Shown piece after piece: positions 1-7,588 of a stretch of 34,964 bases of DNA. The first letter of the stretch is position 1. The number at the start of each line of letters is the position of its first letter. The position numbers and the translations under genes are program-made. The notes beneath the pieces are model-generated. The model was not told the DNA's origin. It ran no database searches and was given only the letters and a program-made list of their open reading frames with translations. The stretch is from Bacteriovoracaceae bacterium (GTDB lineage Bacteria; Bdellovibrionota; Bacteriovoracia; Bacteriovoracales; Bacteriovoracaceae): positions 1 to 34,964 of the forward strand of contig JAOARC010000013.1 of NCBI GenBank assembly GCA_025210745.1. Direction: 5' to 3'.

Positions 1-62
1 CCTGAATTTTATTGTGATTGGCCAGTGATTTTTAGTAGTTAGAGTTTCTAAAGTGCGTATAT

Positions 63-91
63 TTGGGGTTTTTGGGGTTTTGAGGTATAAT
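63..91 (+). promoter_or_regulatory. Candidate sigma70-type promoter of the HNH gene
   Basis: A perfect TATAAT at 86-91 lies 17 bases after TTGGGG at 63-68. The predicted transcript starts near 98, inside a small inverted repeat (GTTAAG 93-98, CTTAAC 105-110) that directly precedes the AAGGAG ribosome site at 111-116. The -35 matches consensus only in TTG. Before it, frame 1 is open from base 1 to a TAG at 40-42 and may be the tail of an upstream gene, but it is too short to judge. Confidence 0.45.
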
Positions 92-121
92 AGTTAAGAG
101 AAACCTTAACAAGGAGATGTT

Positions 122-637
122 GTGGGAAGGAATGTATTGTTATTAGACTCGTCCTTTTACCCCATTAGGATCATTGATTGGAGGCGGGCGATGACGCTAT
201 TCTTTGGGGGGCGAGCACAAATCATCGAAGAGCATGCCACTGTCAAAATAAAATCTCCTTCTAAAAGTTATCCTCTACCTAAAGTCATTCGTCTTATCAA
301 TAATTTCAAGCAACTCAATTACGTTAAGTTCACCCGAGAAAATGTTTTTTATCGTGATAATTTTACTTGTGCTTACTGTGGACAAAAGTTTGTAAAGTCG
401 GAACTTACTATGGATCATATTGTCCCTAAAAGTAGAGGTGGGGCAACTGATTGGTTGAATATTATTTCAAGCTGCGCTCCTTGTAATAATAAGAAGGCAG
501 ATAGAACACCTATTGAGGCAGCTATGCCAATGCTTTTTAAGGCGTACGAGCCAAGTGCTATTTCAATGATGATAAAAAAATTCTCAAAAAAATCTCAGCA
601 AGCTGGTTTTTCTCATTGGTTTTTTGAGGTTGGGTAG
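122..637 (+). CDS. HNH endonuclease family protein
   Basis: This 171-residue protein has an HNH nuclease fold with paired zinc cysteines: C83-x2-C86 before the catalytic DH (98-99), N113, then C118-x2-C121. The N-terminal part (VLLLDSSFYPIRIIDWRRA, residues 5-23) matches the conserved lead-in of a widespread chromosomal HNH family whose substrate is not established. The GTG start is chosen because AAGGAG sits five bases upstream; an ATG at 117 is out of frame. No restriction subunit, toxin partner or mobile element flanks it, so a housekeeping nuclease is more likely than a homing or defence enzyme. It converges on the fatty-acid hydroxylase gene with a three-base gap. The fold is certain; the cellular role is unknown. 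Confidence 0.88.
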   Translation: MGRNVLLLDSSFYPIRIIDWRRAMTLFFGGRAQIIEEHATVKIKSPSKSYPLPKVIRLINNFKQLNYVKFTRENVFYRDNFTCAYCGQKFVKSELTMDHIVPKSRGGATDWLNIISSCAPCNNKKADRTPIEAAMPMLFKAYEPSAISMMIKKFSKKSQQAGFSHWFFEVG

Positions 638-640
638 CTT

Positions 641-1387
641 TTATCTAAAAGGCATATAAAAGACATCTCTAATTGTTAGTGGCTTATTATATTCTTTAAT
701 CCCAAAAGAAGAAACTTTATTAGTAGTATATGTCCTAAATAGCTTATCCCAAGTTGAAAAAATGTTACCATAGTTTGAATTCATGTTTTTATGTTCAGTA
801 TCGTGGTGAGGAAAATGAAAGCTTGGTGTAACAAGGAATATTTTGAGTAGCTTGTCCAGCTTAGAGTTTATTCTGATGTTCGAATGGTTAAATAATGCAA
901 ACGAGCTAAGCGTGATTTCATAAATAATGTAACCTTCAACACTAGGCCTAAAAATAAAAATGAGCGCAACTTTGTAAAAACCTGACATGATTATTTCAAT
1001 TGGGTGGAAGCGAAAGCCGCTTGTTGTTCCCATCTCTCTGTCGCTGTGGTGAACTTTGTGAAATCTCCATAGAAAGTTAATTTTATGACTAAGAACGTGT
1101 TGTAGGTAGATAAAAAAGTCAAAAATAATAATTGTTGCTATAACTGATATTGGAGAGTAGGCAGATCCAAGGTTTATAAGTGTTATTTTTTTTGCATTAA
1201 ATATTTCAATAGTTTGAGCTATGCCCAAAGGAAAAAAGATTTTGAGGGATAAAAAAGATAGAATGAAAAGATACCAATTGTGGTAAAGCCTTTTATGGTC
1301 TTTGTTTTTAAAGTAAGGAAAAATTCTTTGCAATATATAGAAAAGGGCAAAGGTTGTAATAAAAGCACTGATTCTTATTTCATTCAT
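641..1387 (-). CDS. Fatty acid hydroxylase / sterol desaturase superfamily membrane protein
   Basis: This 248-residue membrane di-iron oxygenase carries the diagnostic histidine clusters: H97-x3-H101, HKVHH (110-114), H168, and HFPHH (191-195) followed by a DTEHKNMNSNYGN stretch typical of the family. Hydrophobic segments before, between and after the clusters fit a protein with its active site on the cytoplasmic face. Family members hydroxylate or desaturate fatty acyl, sterol or carotenoid-like substrates; the substrate here cannot be read from sequence. Its ATG lies inside the end of the upstream glycosyltransferase (8-base overlap ATGAATGA) and has no ribosome site of its own, so translation is probably coupled. 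The pairing suggests a shared lipid or glycolipid modification task, which is inference. Confidence 0.85.
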   Translation of the reverse strand: MNEIRISAFITTFALFYILQRIFPYFKNKDHKRLYHNWYLFILSFLSLKIFFPLGIAQTIEIFNAKKITLINLGSAYSPISVIATIIIFDFFIYLQHVLSHKINFLWRFHKVHHSDREMGTTSGFRFHPIEIIMSGFYKVALIFIFRPSVEGYIIYEITLSSFALFNHSNIRINSKLDKLLKIFLVTPSFHFPHHDTEHKNMNSNYGNIFSTWDKLFRTYTTNKVSSFGIKEYNKPLTIRDVFYMPFR

Positions 1388-2078
1388 AACGATTATTTAG
1401 TCCCGTATTTTTTTCGTATTCTTTGTTCATTTTTGTATGGTTTGCATTTAAGTAGTACATCCACTTCATTTTTTGATTTAAAAAAGCCTGTTTGTATACC
1501 CCATTTGTTATGAACCTAATCGCACTGGTTAAACTAATTGATGTTAGTCGACAAGATTTAAACTTTTTAGCTCTTTTACAAATGAGAGTATCTTCAAAAA
1601 TTTCAACTTGATCAATAGGGAAAACGTCATTTATAATTTGTTTTCTAAAAAATAGGCAATGATCTAAGTAGTAAGTTTTAAAAATATCACCTCTTATATG
1701 GTTAGAGTAGAATGAAGTGAAACGAAGTAATAAGTGTTTAGTGTCAAATTTGTGAGTAAAAGCCCCCCACATAATATCTTTTTCTAGCTTATTAATTTGG
1801 ACAAAAAAGTCTTTAGATAAAATACTTCTTGGGTGATGTAGAATGACGATGTCTGCTTTTGAAACTTTAATTCCTTCATTGATTCTTTGAGCTCTTGAAT
1901 TTGCATTTGTGTTGACTATATGACAATTATATTTTTTAAGGATTTTTAGAGTTTTATCATTTCCATGTGTGTTTACAGCAATAATGTTAATTTGCTTAAA
2001 TGAGTTTAGATTTTGTAACAGCTTTTCTAAAAGCCCTGTTTTAGTTTCATTAAATGTTGGAAGAATAATATCAATCAT
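1380..2078 (-). CDS. Glycosyltransferase family 2 (TIGR04283-like)
   Basis: The 232-residue protein starts with the GT-A signature IDIILPTFNE (2-11). It lacks a classical DxD: the equivalent place reads HHPRS (about 81-85), resembling the LHADT-type motif of the TIGR04283 family of putative glycosyltransferases. The C-terminal SAIRFITNGVYKQAFLNQ region also resembles that family. There is no signal peptide and no strong membrane span, so it is probably a cytoplasmic or peripheral enzyme. It is the first gene of a two-gene unit with the fatty acid hydroxylase downstream. The sugar donor and acceptor are unknown. The family assignment is by eye and the precise subfamily is moderately supported. 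Confidence 0.75.
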   Translation of the reverse strand: MIDIILPTFNETKTGLLEKLLQNLNSFKQINIIAVNTHGNDKTLKILKKYNCHIVNTNANSRAQRINEGIKVSKADIVILHHPRSILSKDFFVQINKLEKDIMWGAFTHKFDTKHLLLRFTSFYSNHIRGDIFKTYYLDHCLFFRKQIINDVFPIDQVEIFEDTLICKRAKKFKSCRLTSISLTSAIRFITNGVYKQAFLNQKMKWMYYLNANHTKMNKEYEKNTGLNNRYE

Positions 2079-2114
2079 ACTTTTAAATATTAGCGAGATT
2101 TTCTTATTAAGTCA

Positions 2115-2143
2115 TTAATATTACTGGACAACAATAGTATAGA
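2115..2143 (+). promoter_or_regulatory. Weak candidate promoter of the methyltransferase gene
   Basis: TTAATA (2115-2120) and TATAGA (2138-2143) are separated by 17 bases. They would start transcription about ten bases before the GTG, leaving a very short leader with no visible Shine-Dalgarno sequence. Only the spacing and partial matches support it. Confidence 0.28.
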
Positions 2144-2159
2144 TCTTTAAAATAACTTT

Positions 2160-3278
2160 GTGAAAAAGAAGGGACTAAAATTTATTGATCTATTTTGTGG
2201 ATGTGGAGGGTTTTCTACTGGAATGGAGTTAGCTGGGCACGAATGCATCTTGGGTGTTGATTTTGATCAGGCAGCAGTAGATAGCTTCACGAAGAATCAT
2301 AAAAGTGCTGAGTCAGTATGTATTGATATAAATAAATTGACTAAAAAAAAGCTAGAAAGTCTTATTGATATAAATCAAGTTGATATGGTTATTGGCGGAC
2401 CTCCATGTCAGGGTTTTTCAACCGTTGGCAAAGGGCACGCCAATGATAAAAGAAATGATCTTTTTAAGCAGTTTGTTCGAATTGTAAAATTGACGAAGCC
2501 AAAAGTTGTTATTTTTGAAAATGTAACGGGAATTCTAGCAAAAAAAAATGAAAAAACACTTAACGCTATCTTTAGATCTTTTGAAAGACTTGGATATATT
2601 ATGGATGCAAGAGTTTTAAGTGCTGAAGAATATGGAGTGCCATCCAAAAGAAGAAGAACAATAATTATGGGAACTTTAGGTTCTATACCATCTTTTCCTA
2701 AGATCACTTATGGAGATAGAGCAAGGCGAAAACTTGTCAATGTTCAGGATGTTATTTCAAAAATATCGTATCGATCTAAAATTTTTAATCACGAACTAGA
2801 TAAAGCTGTGATTAAAAACAAGTTGGATGTAAAGAGATTAAAGCATATTCCTGCTGGGCGAGGAATAAGATATGAGCGTGATGAAAAAGAATTACTTCCA
2901 AAGTCTTTAAGATATGATGTAGATTGGCAGAATATTAATGAAAAAAGGTTTCGACAAACAAGACTTCAAAGAATACCTCTTGTTGGTCCAGCTCCGACTA
3001 TTTTGACTTCGCGAACGATGTATTATCATCCAACTCAGTGTCGCTATTTAACTGTACGTGAAGCTGCTAGATTGCAAAGCTTTCCAAACTCATTTGTTTT
3101 TATGGGTTCAACAAGTGCCCAATTTAGACAAATTGGAAATGCAGTACCTCCTTTATTAGCAAAAGAAATTGGTAAAGAGCTGTTTCATTTAACTTTCTCA
3201 AAAAAGACAATAAAGAAATCCATCGATAAAAACTTTTCCAAAAAAGCTTTTAGTTATAATAAAAATACTTATCTTTAA
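2160..3278 (+). CDS. DNA (cytosine-5-)-methyltransferase, apparently solitary
   Basis: This 372-residue enzyme transfers a methyl group from S-adenosylmethionine to carbon 5 of cytosine in duplex DNA. All core motifs are visible in order: motif I FIDLFCGCGGFSTG (8-21), motif IV GGPPCQGFS with catalytic C83, motif VI ENV (120-122), motif VIII around PSKRRRTII (161-169), a target-recognition region (about 185-290), motif IX TVREAARLQSFP (298-309) and motif X GNAVPP (326-331). The length is normal, so it should be active. The GTG start is forced: an in-frame stop lies just upstream and motif I begins at residue 8. No Shine-Dalgarno sequence is seen. No restriction endonuclease, Vsr nuclease or specificity subunit adjoins it. 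Its sequence specificity cannot be read directly. Confidence 0.95.
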   Translation: MKKKGLKFIDLFCGCGGFSTGMELAGHECILGVDFDQAAVDSFTKNHKSAESVCIDINKLTKKKLESLIDINQVDMVIGGPPCQGFSTVGKGHANDKRNDLFKQFVRIVKLTKPKVVIFENVTGILAKKNEKTLNAIFRSFERLGYIMDARVLSAEEYGVPSKRRRTIIMGTLGSIPSFPKITYGDRARRKLVNVQDVISKISYRSKIFNHELDKAVIKNKLDVKRLKHIPAGRGIRYERDEKELLPKSLRYDVDWQNINEKRFRQTRLQRIPLVGPAPTILTSRTMYYHPTQCRYLTVREAARLQSFPNSFVFMGSTSAQFRQIGNAVPPLLAKEIGKELFHLTFSKKTIKKSIDKNFSKKAFSYNKNTYL

Positions 3279-3287
3279 GTATCATTT
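3264..3287 (+). terminator. Weak terminator-like hairpin after the methyltransferase gene
   Basis: ATACTTA (3265-3271) pairs with TAAGTAT (3276-3282) over a four-base loop and is followed by a short ATTTT. The stem has only one G-C pair and includes the stop codon, so termination would be inefficient. The next gene has its own AGGAG site. Confidence 0.3.
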
Positions 3288-3362
3288 TGCCATCTTTGTG
3301 TAAGAATTTATTCATGTACAAAGAGAATTGCTCCCTTTAACCTATAAAAATAGGAGAATTTT

Positions 3363-4626
3363 ATGAGTGAAACTAAAATGAGTTTTAAAGAGGCCATATT
3401 TAACAAAAAGATGCTTATATGCATTTTTAATGGTTTTACTTCAGGATTACCTATATATTTTTTAGTTCAACTTATTCCTGCATGGCTAAGATCTGAATCC
3501 ATAGACTTAAAAACAATTGGATTTTTTGGCTTAGTTCTTCTTCCATATTCTTTTAAATACTTATGGGCACCTTTGTTAGATCGATACACGCTACCATTTT
3601 TAGGTAGAAGAAGAGGGTGGATGTTTATATCTCAGATTGGGGCTCTAATATGTATGCTATTATTAGCTTTTATGAGCCCTAAGGATCATATGGATTTTAT
3701 TCTCTATTTAGGATTAGCCGTTGGAATTTTTGGAGCTACTCAAGATATAGTCTTAGATGCTTATAGAAGGGAACTTTTAGACGATAATGAGCTAGGCCTT
3801 GGAAATTCATTTTATGCAAATGCCTATCGGATTGCAGGTTTTATTCCAGGAGGGTTAGGTCTGTTTAATTTTAGCTGATTTTATGAGCTGGTCCATGGTA
3901 TTTTTAATTGTTTCTTTATTTATGCTGGTGGGGATTATTCACACATTTGTAATAAAAGAAATAGATGAAGATATTGTGGCCCCTAAGAATTTAAAAGAAG
4001 CCGTTATAAGTCCTTTTTTTGAATTTTTTAAAAGAGATGGATTTAAGTCTGGACTTTTGATTTTATTATTTATTTTCTTTTATAAGTTTGGAGACACAGT
4101 GGCAACGGCTTTGATAACGCCTTTTTATATAGATGTTGGCTTTTCTAAGTCAATTATTGGTACAGTTGCTAAAGTTGTTGGTCTTTGGTCTATGATTATA
4201 GGAGGTTTTTTGGGAGGAATCTTGATGCTGAAAACAGGTATCAATAAGTCTCTATGGATTTTTGGTGTGATTCAAATGTTATCAATTTTAGGTTTTGCTG
4301 TACTCAATGAAGTAGGACCAGTTGTATGGGTATTAGGTTTAGTTGTAGCATTTGAATATTTAGGAGTTGGACTTGGTTCAGCTGCTCTTATGGCTTTTAT
4401 CGCAAAGTGTACAAATAAGAACTTTACGGGAACTCAACTTGCTTTATTAACATCATTGTTTGCTATACCTAAATCGTTTTCAGGTGTTTTAGCAGGTCAT
4501 TTAGTAGAGGGCTCTAGTTATTTTAATGGTGTTGGATATACAAACTTTTTCTATATTTGTACATTCTTAGCATTGCCAGGAATGTTTCTTCTGTTTTGGG
4601 TAGCACCTTGGTCCAAAGAAGATTAA
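3363..4626 (+). pseudogene. AmpG-like muropeptide/MFS permease, interrupted by a +1 frameshift
   Basis: Two reading frames, 3363-3878 (171 aa) and 3883-4626 (247 aa), together make one major-facilitator protein of about 420 residues. The first half carries the AmpG-type stretch DLKTIGFF...YLWAPLLDRYT..FLGRRRGW and a DIVLDAYRRELL segment. AmpG imports anhydro-muropeptides across the inner membrane during peptidoglycan recycling. Frame 1 stops at TGA 3876. Removing a single T from the TTTT at 3869-3872 gives continuous ...GGLGLFNLADFMSWSMVF..., which restores the expected membrane helix. The ATG at 3883 could allow re-initiation but lacks a ribosome site. An AGGAG site serves the first start. 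The end overlaps the convergent ankyrin gene by four bases (TTAA serves both stops). It is either a genuine mutation or a sequence error. Confidence 0.85.
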
Positions 4627-5756
4627 CAGCCTAGGTATCGTTTTATAACCTTAATTTTAGACTTTTCATTTCTGTTAAGAGCATTTTTATTTTTTTTGAG
4701 ATAGCGACAGGAGTTAAAAGTTCTTCTGCCATTTTGAGGATAGACTTTAGCGCCTTTATCTATGAGAAAATAAATCGTTTTTAAATTCAAATTTTCAATA
4801 GCATAAGATAAAGCATTTCTATATTCATTATCAAAAGAATCAGTATTGATTTTTTTGTAAGATGCATAAAGAACTCTTAGTTGTTCATATCTTCCTTTTT
4901 TTACTGTTTCAATCATAAACCAGTTAAGATCTTCACTGGAAAATACAACTCTTTTATTCATAAATTTTAAGAATTTTATGGCCTGATACTCATTGACATT
5001 CAATAGTGCTTCTAGGATTTCTTTATCAAAAGAAAATTGCTTTTGAGCTTTGATCCTTTTTTCTAAATGAGAAAGAGTTTTAAGATCTCCTGTATTAATA
5101 AGATTTAATAAAGCATTTTGCTCCTCTTGATTGTTCTCTAGTGCAACAATAGCGTGAATTAATGTATTCATTCTCGAATCGCTTAAAGAAATTGATAAAT
5201 CTAAAATAGTGTTTTCAAAGTAATCTGTATGAATAACCGAAGCCCCACTATCTATAAGAAGATATGTAATGCTATCTTCTTTTAGCTCTATTGATTTCAT
5301 TAATGCTGTTTGCCCTTTAATATTAAGGCTTTCAGTATTTAATTTAGGTGATGAGAGCAAAGATTTTACTAAAGCTCGGTTTGCACTTTTTACACTTAAA
5401 TGAATTGGCAATTCATTAAACCCATTTTCTTTATTAACGTCAGAACCAGCTCTTATAAGTTCATTAACTATAAGCGGATGATTTTCCTTAATGGCATATG
5501 TTAGTGCTGTTTCTTTTTGAGAATTAAGAATATTTGGGTTTGCTCCACTGCTAAGAGCTTCTTGTACTAAGTCTAAAGCTCCAGTTTTAATGGCCTCTTC
5601 AAGAAGGCGAACTTTTTTTGTCTCTTGTGTTTTTTCATAACCTTGAGTGACAGGATAATTGAGCTCATCAACTTTTGTTGAGTTTTCTATTTTTTTTGCA
5701 CAGCTAGCAGCTATAAATATAGTTATAATTAAGTGTAGAGTTTTCACTTTAATCAA
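4623..5756 (-). CDS. Ankyrin-repeat lipoprotein
   Basis: The 377-residue protein has a short hydrophobic signal ending in a lipobox (AASC, modified cysteine C19), so it should be lipid-anchored in the envelope. Residues 50-195 contain about four ankyrin repeats with recognisable G-A-N/D-x-N, T-A-L and L-I-x-x-G patterns; another repeat appears near 320-345 (ALSYAIENLNLKTIYFLIDKGA). Ankyrin repeats mediate protein binding; the partner is unknown. The longest frame starts at TTG 5756, only two bases from an AAAGGG. A GTG at 5747 has better spacing from the same site and may be the true start. It shares its stop region with the AmpG-like gene, tail to tail. Confidence 0.8.
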   Translation of the reverse strand: MIKVKTLHLIITIFIAASCAKKIENSTKVDELNYPVTQGYEKTQETKKVRLLEEAIKTGALDLVQEALSSGANPNILNSQKETALTYAIKENHPLIVNELIRAGSDVNKENGFNELPIHLSVKSANRALVKSLLSSPKLNTESLNIKGQTALMKSIELKEDSITYLLIDSGASVIHTDYFENTILDLSISLSDSRMNTLIHAIVALENNQEEQNALLNLINTGDLKTLSHLEKRIKAQKQFSFDKEILEALLNVNEYQAIKFLKFMNKRVVFSSEDLNWFMIETVKKGRYEQLRVLYASYKKINTDSFDNEYRNALSYAIENLNLKTIYFLIDKGAKVYPQNGRRTFNSCRYLKKNKNALNRNEKSKIKVIKRYLGC

Positions 5757-5969
5757 TACCCTTTATCACGAAAGTAAATAATAATTTAATACAGCCACAA
5801 GAATATAGCTTTTTTTTATTTTTAAATAGTATGATGAAAAGGTTACACAGATAAAAAATGTCTAAGTTGTTGAAAGTACGAATTAGTTTAAGAAATGTTA
5901 ACTATGGTAGAGAATAAATTATTTATTTAAGTAATTTGTCGATTTTACCGCAAATATATTACCTTATGA

Positions 5970-5992
5970 CACATATCAATGTGATTTTTGAT
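5970..5992. promoter_or_regulatory. Overlapping inverted repeats upstream of the caa3 operon
   Basis: The divergent region 5747-6038 holds CACAT-N4-ATGTG (5970-5983) overlapping ATCAA-N8-TTGAT (5975-5992). They lie 20-40 bases before an AT-rich -10-like element (TATATA, 6006-6011) that precedes the cytochrome gene. The arms point the opposite way from standard CRP or FNR boxes, so no regulator can be named. The rest of the gap is AT-rich with nothing else I can support. Confidence 0.3.
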
Positions 5993-6038
5993 AAATTAGT
6001 GTAATTATATAAGTGTTACTAATACTTTGGAGATTTTT

Positions 6039-6503
6039 ATGAAATTTGTACTAATGTTTACTTTTATTCTATCTAGCTCTTTTGCTTTTGATGGAGCTAA
6101 GCACTTTAAACAAAACTGTGCTTCTTGTCACACTATAGGTGGTGGTGATAAGACGGGACCTGATCTTGCAGGTCTTAGCAAGAGAAGAAAGATTGATTGG
6201 ATTGTTAAGTTTGTTAATTACCCAGAAGGGATGATTAGTGGAGATGAAGAAGAAGAAGGTTATGAAAAGGCAGATGAAGTTGCCAAGAAGGTTTATGCTC
6301 TTTATAAGCCTACGATGATGCCAGAGCAAGAGCTTGATAAAAAACAAATAAAAGCTATTTTAAAGTATATCGACTCTCTTAAAAAAGAGCCTAAAGGGAA
6401 AATTGCGACTTTAGCACAAACTAAAAAAGCAGTTAGAAAAGAACTTAGAAAAGAAAGAAAAGAAGCAAAAAAACTTAATAAGGCGCAGAAAAAACAAAAG
6501 TAA
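6039..6503 (+). CDS. Exported monoheme cytochrome c with a lysine/arginine-rich tail
   Basis: The protein is a class I c-type cytochrome, probably a periplasmic electron carrier feeding the oxidase encoded downstream. Starting at ATG 6039 it is 154 residues: a signal peptide (MKFVLMFTFILSSSFAF), heme attachment CASCH (C27, C30, H31), and a PTMMPE segment (91-96) supplying the methionine ligand. The longer frame begins at TTG 6027, but that TTG is part of the TTTGGAG ribosome site, so ATG 6039 is the better start. Residues 118-154 form a very basic tail with 16 Lys/Arg, unusual for a soluble cytochrome. Its stop overlaps the ctaA start by one base. It heads the respiratory operon. Confidence 0.9.
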   Translation: MKFVLMFTFILSSSFAFDGAKHFKQNCASCHTIGGGDKTGPDLAGLSKRRKIDWIVKFVNYPEGMISGDEEEEGYEKADEVAKKVYALYKPTMMPEQELDKKQIKAILKYIDSLKKEPKGKIATLAQTKKAVRKELRKERKEAKKLNKAQKKQK

Positions 6504-7522
6504 TGAAATATGATAAGGCTGTAGTTACTTGGTTGTATCTAGTCTGTTTTCTGGTGTTTTCCATGGTTTTTATTGGTGGAATTACAAGGCTAACAGACTC
6601 TGGTCTATCTATGGTAGATTGGAAACCTCTAATGGGTGCAATACCTCCTCTTAATGAGGTTCAGTGGAATACTGTATTCGATAAGTATAAGCAGTTTCCG
6701 GAATATAACCAAGTCAACTACAGTATGACATTATCTCAGTTTAAATTTATATTCTTTTGGGAGTATTTTCATAGGTTGATGGGAAGACTCGTTGGAGTAG
6801 TTTTCTTTTTTCCTTTCGTTTATTTTTGGTTTAAAGGTAAAATCAATGGACATAAAGGAAAGCTTTTTGTTGCATTCTTGCTAGGGGGCTCGCAAGGACT
6901 TCTAGGTTGGTATATGGTAAAAAGTGGGCTTGTTGATAGGCCAGATGTAAGTCATTTTAGATTAGCGGCTCATTTATTTTTAGCATTTATAATTATTGGC
7001 TTTATTTTTTGGATTACTTTTGAAATGAAGCTTAAACATATTTTAAAACCAGTATTGAATAAAAAGCTTTTAAAGATACTGTCTGTTTTTTTCTTTTTGC
7101 TTTGTTTTCAGATCATTTATGGAGCTTTCGTTGCTGGGCTTGATGCAGGTATAGGTTTTAATACATGGCCTCTAATGGCAGGTAGTTTTATTTCAAAGTC
7201 GGCTTACTCTGCTGGTAGTCTTTGGGTTAATATATTTTATAATCCAGTAATGATTCAGTTTATTCATAGAACAATAGCAATTTTGTTGTTAATTATTGGT
7301 TTCTTACTTTATTTCAATGTAAGAGGGCTTGAAAATAGCGTTCAAAAAAAGTCAATTATATATTGTTTAGTAATATTATTTCTACAGTTTGTGCTAGGTG
7401 TAAGTACACTTGTATTGGAAGTTCCCATTTGGGCGGCAAGCATACATCAAGTTGTGGCTTGTATTCTCTTTGTTCTCACTTTGAGATCTATCTATATTTT
7501 TTCAAGAAAATCAGTTATTTAA
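6503..7522 (+). CDS. ctaA: Heme A synthase (CtaA/COX15)
   Basis: This 339-residue integral membrane enzyme oxidises the C8 methyl of heme O to the formyl group of heme A, the cofactor of the oxidase made by this operon. It has the proteobacterial/mitochondrial-type N-terminal signature GGITRLTDSGLSMVDW (25-40) and the EYFHR motif (87-91). Further heme-ligand histidines are H151 and H157 in the first half, and H255 (QFIHR) and H315 (ASIHQ) in the second. Eight membrane spans are expected and the hydrophobic pattern agrees. The ATG overlaps the previous stop (TAATG), which indicates translational coupling. CtaB, which makes heme O, is encoded at the end of the same gene run. Confidence 0.95.
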   Translation: MKYDKAVVTWLYLVCFLVFSMVFIGGITRLTDSGLSMVDWKPLMGAIPPLNEVQWNTVFDKYKQFPEYNQVNYSMTLSQFKFIFFWEYFHRLMGRLVGVVFFFPFVYFWFKGKINGHKGKLFVAFLLGGSQGLLGWYMVKSGLVDRPDVSHFRLAAHLFLAFIIIGFIFWITFEMKLKHILKPVLNKKLLKILSVFFFLLCFQIIYGAFVAGLDAGIGFNTWPLMAGSFISKSAYSAGSLWVNIFYNPVMIQFIHRTIAILLLIIGFLLYFNVRGLENSVQKKSIIYCLVILFLQFVLGVSTLVLEVPIWAASIHQVVACILFVLTLRSIYIFSRKSVI

Positions 7523-7588
7523 CTTGTCTATTTATGTATAACCAACCATAATGTTAGACAATGTTACAAGTTTAATTTTGGAGGATGT

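Noticed and set aside
122..637. HNH gene as a homing endonuclease or restriction enzyme
   Set aside because: No intron or intein boundaries, phage genes or specificity partners are nearby, and its N-terminal block matches a common chromosomal family. The methyltransferase is separated from it by two opposite-strand genes.
1280..1513. Forward frame of 77 codons across the hydroxylase/glycosyltransferase junction
   Set aside because: It lies antisense to two well-supported genes, has no ribosome site and no family resemblance. Similar antisense frames inside the oxidase, pepN and nucleotidase genes were rejected for the same reasons.
3865..3885. Programmed frameshifting in the AmpG-like gene
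   Set aside because: There is no slippery heptamer, no release-factor-type CTT-TGA context and no internal ribosome-like stimulator. A point insertion or sequence error is simpler.
5970..5984. A CRP/FNR box in front of the cytochrome operon
   Set aside because: The arms run CACA...TGTG and ATCAA...TTGAT, opposite to TGTGA-N6-TCACA and TTGAT-N4-ATCAA. Only a half-site TGTGA fits, so a link to the Crp/Fnr gene at 24460 is unsupported.
6027..6038. TTG start codons at 6027, 15604 and 18942, and ATG 21955
   Set aside because: Each is embedded in a TTGGAG/ATGGAG ribosome site with a well-placed in-frame ATG downstream, so the shorter starts were chosen.
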